A DNA stretch of 64,000 nucleotides from Parahoeflea halophila (GTDB lineage Bacteria > Pseudomonadota > Alphaproteobacteria > Rhizobiales > Rhizobiaceae), in contig NZ_OCPC01000005.1 of NCBI RefSeq assembly GCF_900220985.1, positions 124,001 to 188,000 of the forward strand. Reading direction: 5' to 3'. Made by a program: the position numbers and the translations under genes. A model generated the notes under the pieces. The model was given only the letters and a program-made list of their open reading frames with translations. It made no database searches and was not told the origin of the DNA. Positions 57,418 to 64,000 of this stretch are shown piece by piece; within the stretch, counting starts at the first letter, position 1, and each line of letters opens with the position of its first letter.

Positions 57418-58113
57418 TCAGCTTGCAGACTGCACCGCGTCAATCAGTGATGCCACCCGCGGGTCTGCATCGTGTTCCGGTTTGCGGGCGCGGACCAGAC
57501 AGGCCTCGGACCTGAGGATCACGCCGTCCGAGAGCACGCGCAAGTGGTTTGCAGTCAGCGTCGAGCCTGTGGAGGTGATATCGACGATGATATCGGCCGC
57601 ACCGGAGGCGGGCGCACCTTCGGTGGCACCGAGGCTTTCGACGATGCGGTAGAGCTGGATGCCGTGGCGGGTGGAGAAGAAATTCTGGGTCAGCCGCCAG
57701 TACTTGGTGGCGATCGTCAGCCTGCGCCCGTGACGGGTACGGAAGTCGGCGGCCACGTCGCCGAGGTCGGCCATGCTGTCGACGTCCTTCCAGATATCGG
57801 GCACGGCGACCACCACATCGGCATTGCCGAAGCCGAGGCGGGCGGATATTTCCACGCGCTCATCGGCGCGCGAGAGGCCTTCGCGGACCAGATCCTCGCC
57901 GGTGACCCCGAAATCCACCGCACCGGCGCCAAGCTCCCTTGCGATTTCGGAAGCTGACAGAAAAGCCACTTCGACACCATCGATGCCCTCGATGCGGCCA
58001 CGATAGCTGCGGTCGTTGCCAATGGCCATGACGGTCAGGCCGGCACGGGCAAAGACGGCAATGGCGTCGTCCTTCATGCGGCCCTTGGATGGCAATGCAA
58101 CGGTCAGGGTCAT
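57418..58113 (-). CDS. hisG: ATP phosphoribosyltransferase, short form
   Basis: This 231-residue catalytic subunit carries out the first step of histidine synthesis, joining ATP and PRPP. It has the short-form pattern: [26 protein letters not shown] and the PRPP loop [17 protein letters not shown]. The C-terminal regulatory domain of long HisG is absent, so it needs HisZ for activity and feedback control. The start overlaps the hisZ stop by 4 bases. Confidence 0.95.
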   Translation of the reverse strand: MTLTVALPSKGRMKDDAIAVFARAGLTVMAIGNDRSYRGRIEGIDGVEVAFLSASEIARELGAGAVDFGVTGEDLVREGLSRADERVEISARLGFGNADVVVAVPDIWKDVDSMADLGDVAADFRTRHGRRLTIATKYWRLTQNFFSTRHGIQLYRIVESLGATEGAPASGAADIIVDITSTGSTLTANHLRVLSDGVILRSEACLVRARKPEHDADPRVASLIDAVQSAS

Positions 58114-59228
58114 CGGCCTGCCCTCACGGTTTCAATGCGGTCGAGCCAGAGCGAAAAGCCGACGGCGGGAATTGGTTCTTGCGCGCCGAGCAGGGTCATC
58201 ATCCGGTCGTACCGGCCGCCACCGGCCAGAACCAGATTTTCGGCGCTTGCGGAAATTTCGAAGACCATGCCGGTGTAATAGTCGAGCGGACGGCCAAAGG
58301 CGGCGCGCCAACGAATGCTGCCGAGATCCTCACCCCGCTGCTTTAGAGCAGCAAGGCGGGCTTCGAATGCCTGTTGTGCGACGCTGATATTAAGCCCTGC
58401 ATCGCGGGCAAACTCCGAGAGCGCCGTGGCGGCACGATCAAGCGGGATATCAAGCGCCAGAAAGGCCTTGAGTGCCGCGAGCGAGCGGGCGGACAGCCGG
58501 GTTGAGTCAAGGGTCTGCTTGCTGATCAGCCGGGCGGCAATTTCGGCTGGCGAGCGGCTGGCGTTGGTCGAATAACCGGTCTCTTGCATGACCTCTTCGA
58601 TATGCGCCTCGAGCCCAGCCACATCGCCATTGGCGAGAAAACCAGCCACCGATGCATCAGGAACAGCGGCGGCTTCCGGACTGGCGAGCTTGGCGATCAT
58701 CGCACCGAGCGCCTGCTCGTTGCCGAAAGCGTGGATCAATCGCTTTTGCCAGCCTGCGGGCAAGCCAAGTCCGGCGACCACCGCTTCAAACACCGCCTGA
58801 TCACCAAGGATGATCGACAGGTCTGCAGCAGGCGCGAAACCGGCAATCAACCCGCGTGCGTCCGAAAGCGCCCGGGCATCGGCGGCGGCTTCATCGGGTT
58901 CACCGAGATCCTCGACGCCGGCCTGGAAAAACTCGTTGGCCCCGTCGCGGCGCTGGCGGAACACCTGGCCGAGATAGCCGTAACGGCGCGGGGTACCGAC
59001 GTTTTCTGCGATATGGGCGGTGCACACCGGAATGGTGAATTCCGGCCTCAGACAGAGGCTTTCGCCGGTCTCGCTTTCGGTGAGAAAGATACGGCGGCGC
59101 AGATCTTCGCCGGCCATGTCGAGAAACGGCTCGGCTGGCTGGATTACCGGAATGTCGACACGCACGCCGCCCAGCGCATCGAGCGCTCGAGCGAGATCGG
59201 CGGCAAAATCGGGAGCTCCGAACTGCAT
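58110..59228 (-). CDS. hisZ: ATP phosphoribosyltransferase regulatory subunit
   Basis: This 372-residue HisS paralogue lacks aminoacylation and forms a complex with the short HisG. It shows [22 protein letters not shown], the class II-like [10 protein letters not shown], a [14 protein letters not shown] arginine block and [16 protein letters not shown] with [11 protein letters not shown] 59228 (MQFGAPDF) is chosen with AAGGG upstream. The open frame runs back to 59549 only because it crosses a GC-rich repeat; the extra residues are not HisZ-like. Its stop overlaps the hisG start. Confidence 0.92.
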   Translation of the reverse strand: MQFGAPDFAADLARALDALGGVRVDIPVIQPAEPFLDMAGEDLRRRIFLTESETGESLCLRPEFTIPVCTAHIAENVGTPRRYGYLGQVFRQRRDGANEFFQAGVEDLGEPDEAAADARALSDARGLIAGFAPAADLSIILGDQAVFEAVVAGLGLPAGWQKRLIHAFGNEQALGAMIAKLASPEAAAVPDASVAGFLANGDVAGLEAHIEEVMQETGYSTNASRSPAEIAARLISKQTLDSTRLSARSLAALKAFLALDIPLDRAATALSEFARDAGLNISVAQQAFEARLAALKQRGEDLGSIRWRAAFGRPLDYYTGMVFEISASAENLVLAGGGRYDRMMTLLGAQEPIPAVGFSLWLDRIETVRAGR

Positions 59229-59290
59229 CACAAGCCCTTCCCGGGTACGGCTGGAGAAGTCACCTCCGCGAGCCTGTCCGATGACAAAGG

Positions 59291-59445
59291 CCCCTCCCCA
59301 CCCCCCTCCCCACAAGGGGGAGGGGCTAGTCCGTCCCAACTCGAGCCTAGGAAACAGAGCAGTCACCAACCGAACCCAGAGGAGCAAGGGTGAAGGGCGA
59401 AGCAGCTTAAGCCCCTCCCCCTCGCGGGGAGGGGGTGGCGAGGGG
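59291..59445. repeat. RIME-like palindromic mosaic element between hisZ and hisS
   Basis: Two hairpins with the same 9-bp stem, CCCCTCCCC/GGGGAGGGG, lie at 59303-59325 and 59412-59434, and further CCCC/GGGG blocks frame the element (59291-59299 and 59437-59445). The central 85 bases are ordinary. This arrangement of two palindromes joined by a spacer matches the rhizobial intergenic mosaic elements. It would be transcribed with hisS-hisZ and may fold in the mRNA. Confidence 0.65.
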
Positions 59446-59478
59446 AAAGATGGGCAAAGAATGGACAGAGCCTCCACG

Positions 59479-61053
59479 TCAGATTTCCTGAGCATCGGAG
59501 GCCTGTTCGGCCAGGATCCGCTTGACGGTGATGACGAGATCCGTCTCATCTACCAGGTGCTCGCCGGCCTTGGCCTCACGCCATTCGGCATTGTCGGTGA
59601 TGGTCTCGGCGATGCGCTTGCCCTCGATCAGGTCCTTGACGATGACCTTGCCTGCCTCTTTCTCGTTGCCGCCCTGGATGACGGCAATGGGCGAGCCGCG
59701 CCGGTCGGCATAGCGCAGCTGCTTGGGGAAATCCTTGGGGTTACCCTGAAACAGCTCGACCGGAATGGTGGGGCCTGTCGGCTGCCCGTCACCGCCCAGC
59801 GGGTTGAGTTCCGAGCGCAGTTCCTGCGCCATCTTCGCGTAATCGCCGATCCGGTCGCGGTCCATGATGGTGACGAGAATGGGCCCGGTTGCCGCGTCGC
59901 CCGAAAGCTTGCCGAGGTTCTTCAGCGCCGTCATCAGCCGCGAGACGCCGATCGAGAAGCCGGTGGCCGGCACCGGCTGGCCCATGAAGCGCGACACCAG
60001 TCCATCGTAACGGCCGCCGCCGCCAACGGAGCCGAACTGCACTTTCTGGCCCTTCTCGTTGGTGACGTCGAACAGGAGCTCGGCTTCGAAAACCGGGCCG
60101 GTGTAATATTCGAGACCGCGGACCACAGATGGGTCTATCTTGATGCGATCCGGGCCATAGCCAGATGCAAGGACCACCTGAGAAATCGAACGAAGTTCGT
60201 CAACACCCGACAACACCGTGGCGCTTTCTTCAAAACGATTTTCAGCTGAAGCTAAGGTCTCTTCGACATCGTCACCTTCAGCGATCGTAAGAAACCCGAC
60301 TAGCAGTTCGATGTGTGCGGCATCCAACCCGGCCCCCGGCGTGAAATCGCCCTCGCCTTCCTTGCCGCCGTCCCAACGGCCGGCGCCGAGCAAGAGTTTC
60401 ACGCCTTCAATACCGAACTTGTCGAGCTTGTCGATGGCGCGGAGCACGGTGAGGCGGCGGGCTGCGTTCTCTTCGCCGCCAAGGCCAATGGCTTCCATCA
60501 CGCCATCGAGCACCTTGCGGTTGTTGACGCGGATGACGTACTGGCCGCGCGGAATGCCGAGGGCTTCCATGGTGTCGGCCATCATCATGCACATCTCGGC
60601 GTCGGCCTGGACGCCGGGGGCTCCGACGATGTCGGCGTCGAATTGCATGAACTGGCGGAAACGGCCGGGACCGGGCTTCTCGTTGCGGAACACCCAGCCG
60701 GCGCGATAGGTGCGGTAGGGCAGCTGAATGTCGTTGAAATTTTCGGCAACATGGCGCGCCAGCGGAGCCGTCAGGTCGTAACGCAGCGACAGCCATTGCT
60801 CGTCATCATCCTGGAATGAGAACACGCCCTCGTTGGGCCGGTCCTGATCCGGAAGGAACTTGCCTAGCGCATCGGTGTATTCGACGAAGGGGGTTTCCAC
60901 CGGCTCGAAGCCGAAGCGCTCGTAGACGGTTTTGATCTTGGCCATCATCTCGTCGGTTGCGCGAATATCGGACGCCGAGCGGTCGGGAAAACCACGCGCC
61001 AGGCGTGCCTTGAGCTTCTGAGGCTTCTTTTGCTTTTGCTTCTTGTCGGACAT
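59479..61053 (-). CDS. hisS: Histidyl-tRNA synthetase
   Basis: This is a 524-residue class II synthetase. Motif 1 is near VETPFVEY, motif 2 is [24 protein letters not shown], the histidine-A motif is [11 protein letters not shown], and motif 3 lies in GVSRLMTAL with [13 protein letters not shown] before it. It has the anticodon-binding C-terminal domain. ATG 61053 ([10 protein letters not shown], with a basic extension) is preferred; the frame to 61122 crosses a hairpin. A terminator-like hairpin ends two bases before this ATG, hiding any strong ribosome site. The gene heads the hisS-hisZ-hisG group. Confidence 0.93.
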   Translation of the reverse strand: MSDKKQKQKKPQKLKARLARGFPDRSASDIRATDEMMAKIKTVYERFGFEPVETPFVEYTDALGKFLPDQDRPNEGVFSFQDDDEQWLSLRYDLTAPLARHVAENFNDIQLPYRTYRAGWVFRNEKPGPGRFRQFMQFDADIVGAPGVQADAEMCMMMADTMEALGIPRGQYVIRVNNRKVLDGVMEAIGLGGEENAARRLTVLRAIDKLDKFGIEGVKLLLGAGRWDGGKEGEGDFTPGAGLDAAHIELLVGFLTIAEGDDVEETLASAENRFEESATVLSGVDELRSISQVVLASGYGPDRIKIDPSVVRGLEYYTGPVFEAELLFDVTNEKGQKVQFGSVGGGGRYDGLVSRFMGQPVPATGFSIGVSRLMTALKNLGKLSGDAATGPILVTIMDRDRIGDYAKMAQELRSELNPLGGDGQPTGPTIPVELFQGNPKDFPKQLRYADRRGSPIAVIQGGNEKEAGKVIVKDLIEGKRIAETITDNAEWREAKAGEHLVDETDLVITVKRILAEQASDAQEI

Positions 61054-61054
61054 G

Positions 61055-61115
61055 AAAAAGGGCCTGCGGCAGGAGAAAGGATGTGTTGCGCTTCTCCTAA
61101 CCGACAGGCCCTTTT
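61055..61115 (-). promoter_or_regulatory. Terminator-like leader hairpin immediately before hisS
   Basis: On the minus strand an outer 11-bp stem (61105-61115 with 61056-61066) and an inner 7-bp stem (61092-61098 with 61071-61077) stack into one long hairpin that ends in TTTTT one base before the ATG. The structure looks like an intrinsic terminator or a ribosome-site-hiding element, so it may control hisS by attenuation or translation. Confidence 0.6.
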
Positions 61116-61177
61116 GCTGCAAGGCTTGGCCGGGTGACTAACGCCACCGTGACCCAAGGCGTGGCTTTACCTCAGCC

Positions 61178-61609
61178 TCAGTAGTAGGGCGAACGGCATT
61201 CGCGGCGCGGCCCGTGATGGGGCTGGAACGTGTTGCTCCGCTGGTCATAGGAGCGATACTTCCTGTGGCACCAGCTCACATGCCGCGGATTGGTGTAGCC
61301 CGGACGCACATATCCGCCGCGGCGCGGCTGGTCGATGATGATGCCGAACGAGAAGGCTGCGGGCGGAAACCAGAAGCCGTTGTAATGGCGGTAGCCGTGG
61401 CGCTGGTGACGATGGCCGCGATGACCATTGTAATAGCCGTGGTTGCGGTGGCGGTGAAAGCCGCGCTTCTGATGGATCTGAACCAGATCCGATGCACCGG
61501 AAATCTGAACCGCCGGTTTCTGCACCATCACCGGCGCTGCCGAAGCAGGTGCTGTCACTGACAGGCAAAAGCAGGCCGAAATCAGCGTCTTGATCAATAT
61601 CCTGATCAT
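61178..61609 (-). CDS. BA14K-family exported protein
   Basis: This is a 143-residue protein with a signal peptide ending near APASAAP. A His/Gly/Tyr/Arg-rich middle (HRHRNHGYYNGHRGHRHQRHGYRHYNGFWFPP) precedes the C-terminal BA14K signature around HVSWCHRKYRSYDQRSNTFQ with paired cysteines and an ending CRSPYY. BA14K proteins are small, membrane-associated, lectin-like antigens first described in Brucella. The histidine cluster could bind metal. ATG 61609 follows GAGGA. Confidence 0.82.
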   Translation of the reverse strand: MIRILIKTLISACFCLSVTAPASAAPVMVQKPAVQISGASDLVQIHQKRGFHRHRNHGYYNGHRGHRHQRHGYRHYNGFWFPPAAFSFGIIIDQPRRGGYVRPGYTNPRHVSWCHRKYRSYDQRSNTFQPHHGPRRECRSPYY

Positions 61610-61818
61610 GGGAAAATCCTCGCGTTGAACCATATCGTCCCTTCAAGCCAACAACGTCTGCCAATCGCCTTGGTTCCCGCGCGGTCCGGCCAAGGGCGGG
61701 CTCCGCACAGGCTTATGTGGGTGTGATGGCGGTGACGAGGCCGGAAGATCGACATGGACCGCAAAACGGGCGATAGAGGCCGTTACCAGTTTCAGACACC
61801 TCTCCGAAAGCAGCTCCC

Positions 61819-62703
61819 TTGCGCCTTTTCCTGATCACAAGCCTGACCATGATCGCCTTTGCCGCCAATTCGGTACTCGCCAGAATAGCGAACGGTTCGG
61901 GGGATGCGCCGCTGATCGATCCGGCAAGCTATTCGGCGATACGGCTCATCAGCGGAGCAATCATGCTGGCTTTGCTGGTGGAGTTGACCGGTTCCGGCAG
62001 CGCCCGTTCTCCGCGATTTCAGTCGGGGTCCTGGGCTTCGGCATTTGCCCTGTTTGCCTATGCGGTGGCGTTTTCCTACGCTTATGTGGCGCTCGAGACC
62101 GGGATCGGCGCGCTGATCCTGTTTGCCTGCGTACAGGCAACGATGATCGGCTGGGCGCTGAAGGAAGGCGACCGGCCATCATGGCTCGAATGGCTCGGGC
62201 TTGCGACGGCCTTCGGCGCGTTCATCTGGCTGGTCTCCCCCGGGCTGTCGGCACCCGAACCCTGGGCGGCGGCGCTGATGGCGGTATCCGGTGTCGCCTG
62301 GGGCGCCTATTCGCTGCGTGGCCGCGGCCTGCCCGACCCACTCAAGGCGACAGCCGACAATTTCGTGCGATCGAGCGTCTTCCTGATTCCGCTCGGAGCA
62401 ATTGTGCTGCTCACCGGAGAGGCCGCTCACTCCAGCGGACGCGGTGCGGTTCTCGCCGCAATCTCGGGCGCAGTGACATCCGGCCTCGGCTATGCCCTTT
62501 GGTACCGCGTGCTCAGGCAGATCGGCGCCACGCAAGGGGCGATCGTGCAACTGACGGTGCCGGTCATTGCTGCAGTTGGCGGCACGCTGTTTGCGGCCGA
62601 AGGCTGGAGCTTGCGGCTGGTGGTGTCATCGCTGCTGATCCTTGGCGGCGTGGCAGTGGCGATCCTGGCCAAGCAGCACCGCACCCGCAGGCGGGCCGGC
62701 TAG
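61819..62703 (+). CDS. EamA/DMT-family transporter
   Basis: This is a 294-residue inner-membrane protein with ten predicted helices in two EamA repeats: ITSLTMIAFAANSVLARIA and SYSAIRLISGAIMLALLVEL in the first, and VSGVAWGAYSLRGRG with SGAVTSGLGYALWYRVLRQIG in the second. Such proteins export metabolites or amino acids. The start is TTG 61819 with a poor ribosome site; the first ATG is at 61849, which would cut into the first helix. The stop overlaps the end of the DUF1801 remnant. Confidence 0.87.
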   Translation: MRLFLITSLTMIAFAANSVLARIANGSGDAPLIDPASYSAIRLISGAIMLALLVELTGSGSARSPRFQSGSWASAFALFAYAVAFSYAYVALETGIGALILFACVQATMIGWALKEGDRPSWLEWLGLATAFGAFIWLVSPGLSAPEPWAAALMAVSGVAWGAYSLRGRGLPDPLKATADNFVRSSVFLIPLGAIVLLTGEAAHSSGRGAVLAAISGAVTSGLGYALWYRVLRQIGATQGAIVQLTVPVIAAVGGTLFAAEGWSLRLVVSSLLILGGVAVAILAKQHRTRRRAG

Positions 62704-63045
62704 CGTTTCCTGCGCAACTTGTAGGTCAGTGCCAGCGCGATGCAGTGGGCCAGCGCCAGGCGATCGGGCTCCTCCTTTGCGCTAACCACGATGGCACGGT
62801 TGCCTTCGTATGTCAGCGCATCGGGATACAGCCCGCGGAATTCCTCGACCAGATTGGTGTGGCAGATGAACATCATCGCCGCATTGCCATCAGGGCGCGG
62901 CTGAATCCGGACCGTGCTGCCCGATGTTGCGCTTGGCCGGGGTAAAACTCTGTTCGCCCCATTTGAGGCTCTCCTCCAGCGGCCCGATTTCCGGCCTCTC
63001 CGCTGCGACCTCGTGGATCAGGGCCTTGAGCTCATCCGGCGTCAT
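62700..63045 (-). pseudogene. DUF1801 protein gene with a frameshift
   Basis: The minus strand from ATG 63045 reads MTPDELKALIHEVAAERPEI then LKWGEQSFTPAKRNIG, a DUF1801 (YdhG-like) start, but stops at 62890 after 51 codons. One base shift at the triplet C-run 62920-62922 restores the remainder, STVRIQPRPDGNAAMMFICH then NLVEEFRGLYPDALTYEG, ending at 62700. The full product would be about 114 residues, the usual family length. A single extra base, real or a sequencing error, splits it. The start overlaps the tag stop (ATGA). Confidence 0.75.
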
Positions 63046-63677
63046 GTCGGACGCACGAACTCGTTGCGCAATGCCTCGACCTCGGCACGGCAGCAGCAGC
63101 CTTCGAGATGGTCGTTGACCAGCCCCATGGCCTGCATGAAGGCGTAGACCGTCGTCGGGCCGACAAAGCTCCAGCCGCGTTTCTTGAGGTCCTTGGAAAT
63201 GCGGGTCGAAACGGCCGTGGTCGGATTGGCCATCAGGGTTGCATAGTCCACCACCGCCGGCCGCTCATCCGGACCAGGCTCATGGGGCCAGAAATAGGCC
63301 GCGAGCGAGCCGAATTCGTCGACCATTTCAATGGCGCGTTTGGCGTTGTTGATGGTGGAGGCAATCTTGCCGCGATGACGGATGATACCCTTGTCCGCCA
63401 CCAGCCTCTCGATGTCCGCCTCATCGAAGAGCGCCACCTTGCGAAAATCAAATGCGGCAAAGCCGGCACGAAAGTTCTCGCGCTTGCGCAGGATGGTGAG
63501 CCAGGACAGCCCGGCCTGAAACCCCTCAAGACAGATCTTTTCGAACAGCCTTATGTCATCGGTCACCGGGCGGCCCCACTCGGCATCGTGGTAAGCCAGA
63601 TAATCGGGCAGATCGCCCGGCCAGAAGCAGCGAGTGCGGCCATCCTCGCCCGTGATAAGGCCGTTCTCATGCGCCAT
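63042..63677 (-). CDS. tag: DNA-3-methyladenine glycosylase I
   Basis: This 211-residue repair enzyme excises 3-methyladenine from alkylated DNA. The pattern CFWPGDLPDYLAYHDAEWGRPV, the helix LFEKICLEGFQAGLSWLTILRKRENFR with the catalytic glutamate, IIRHRGKIASTINNA and GPTTVYAFMQAMGLVNDHLEGCCC are diagnostic. The zinc ligands (early Cys, His and the CCC cluster) are kept. ATG 63677 is preferred to the longer frame to 63821. It is coupled to the DUF1801 remnant downstream. Confidence 0.93.
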   Translation of the reverse strand: MAHENGLITGEDGRTRCFWPGDLPDYLAYHDAEWGRPVTDDIRLFEKICLEGFQAGLSWLTILRKRENFRAGFAAFDFRKVALFDEADIERLVADKGIIRHRGKIASTINNAKRAIEMVDEFGSLAAYFWPHEPGPDERPAVVDYATLMANPTTAVSTRISKDLKKRGWSFVGPTTVYAFMQAMGLVNDHLEGCCCRAEVEALRNEFVRPT

Positions 63678-63917
63678 TTTGCAGCTCGCTCTCGTGGTTA
63701 ATCGGGAATCGGAGGCAATTAAGCGGTCGTTCACCGCGTTTGGCAAGGCGGCGATAACCCTAAGAGGAGGTTTCGGGCGAAACCGGCTTTTGAGAGACCC
63801 GGATTCACCAATTGATTCCACCCCTGCCCCAGCATGGATCGTGGAAGGCAGATCGGTCCGCGCAGATCGCGCGGTGGCAGACTGTCGTGATCAGACGAAA
63901 GGTTTTTGGTGCGTCCG

Positions 63918-64000
63918 ATGAAACAACTTGCTCTCCTTTTGATGACCGGCGCGGCGCTGAGTCTGGCCGCATTCTCCGGCACCGCGAGCGCCGGCGAGCG
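63918..64000 (+). CDS. Exported protein, N-terminal fragment
   Basis: The window ends 27 codons into this gene. The visible part is a typical Sec signal peptide (MKQLALLLMTGAALSLAAF then a GTASAG-like cleavage region). The mature protein is outside the window, so function cannot be judged. The 240-base gap before it separates it from the divergent tag gene. Confidence 0.6.
   Translation, partial: MKQLALLLMTGAALSLAAFSGTASAGE

Noticed and set aside
59229..59549. N-terminal extension of hisZ through the repeat
   Set aside because: The extra residues are translated from the GC-rich palindromic element and do not resemble HisZ; ATG 59228 has a ribosome site.
59020..60249. 409-codon open frame opposite hisZ and hisS
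   Set aside because: It crosses two real genes and the palindromic repeat without any domain; hisZ and hisS are well supported.

Overview
The window looks like chromosomal DNA of an alphaproteobacterium of the Hyphomicrobiales (Rhizobiaceae/Phyllobacteriaceae type, for example a Hoeflea-like genome). This is inferred from several things: the lipid A gene order (lpxK, waaA, a DUF374 acyltransferase, a DUF4170 protein, a CysQ-like phosphatase, a PmbA/TldE protein) next to mutL and a DUF2093 gene; the short HisG with its HisZ partner; groESL carrying both a CIRCE element and an RpoH-type promoter; a CtrA-type box; a BA14K protein; a RIME-like palindromic repeat; and generally high GC. No rRNA, tRNA, CRISPR array, transposase or phage gene was seen.

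Positions 1-9.4 kb: the end of a LysR regulator, then a D-xylose-type ABC importer (xylF, xylH, xylG) read leftward. Divergent from it is a ROK (XylR-like) repressor whose stop overlaps a di-haem cytochrome, which in turn overlaps a CRTAC1/ASPIC-UnbV beta-propeller protein. A perfect 21-bp palindrome sits beside the predicted -10 box of the importer. A LuxR-type regulator without a neighbouring luxI follows. Positions 9.6-24.3 kb: an acyl-CoA ligase with a clear promoter and operator-like palindrome, then a galactoside island. It holds an IclR regulator with an ABC ATPase, a divergent sugar-binding protein, two permeases, a GH36 alpha-galactosidase, a galactose dehydrogenase-like SDR, DgoK, DgoA, an SMP-30 lactonase and a GH42 beta-galactosidase. 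Together these import galactosides, hydrolyse them and oxidise galactose by the De Ley-Doudoroff route; only the galactonate dehydratase step is missing from the island.

Positions 24.3-30.1 kb: an MttB-family methyltransferase with a divergent LysR regulator, an EAL protein with a degenerate GGDEF domain, and a PAS-PAS-REC-REC protein without a kinase domain. Positions 30.1-46.3 kb are housekeeping: mutL, the lipid A cluster, a Kef-type antiporter, a VOC protein, a MATE pump, a patatin, rsmD, rluB, tadA and a lipoprotein. Positions 46.4-55.3 kb: ileS, two SDRs, ribF, a HAD phosphatase and groES-groEL.

Positions 55.3-64 kb: a small PAS-like protein, a DoxX protein under a 27-bp palindrome, a small membrane protein, an apparently unassigned small RNA (two hairpins showing the same loop heptamer plus an intrinsic terminator), hisG-hisZ-hisS with a palindromic repeat and a terminator-like hairpin just before hisS, a BA14K protein, an EamA transporter, a frameshifted DUF1801 gene coupled to tag, and the first codons of an exported protein. 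The best leads for undescribed biology are the small RNA at about 57.3 kb, the ROK/di-haem/CRTAC1 cassette, the hisS leader and several unassigned operators.
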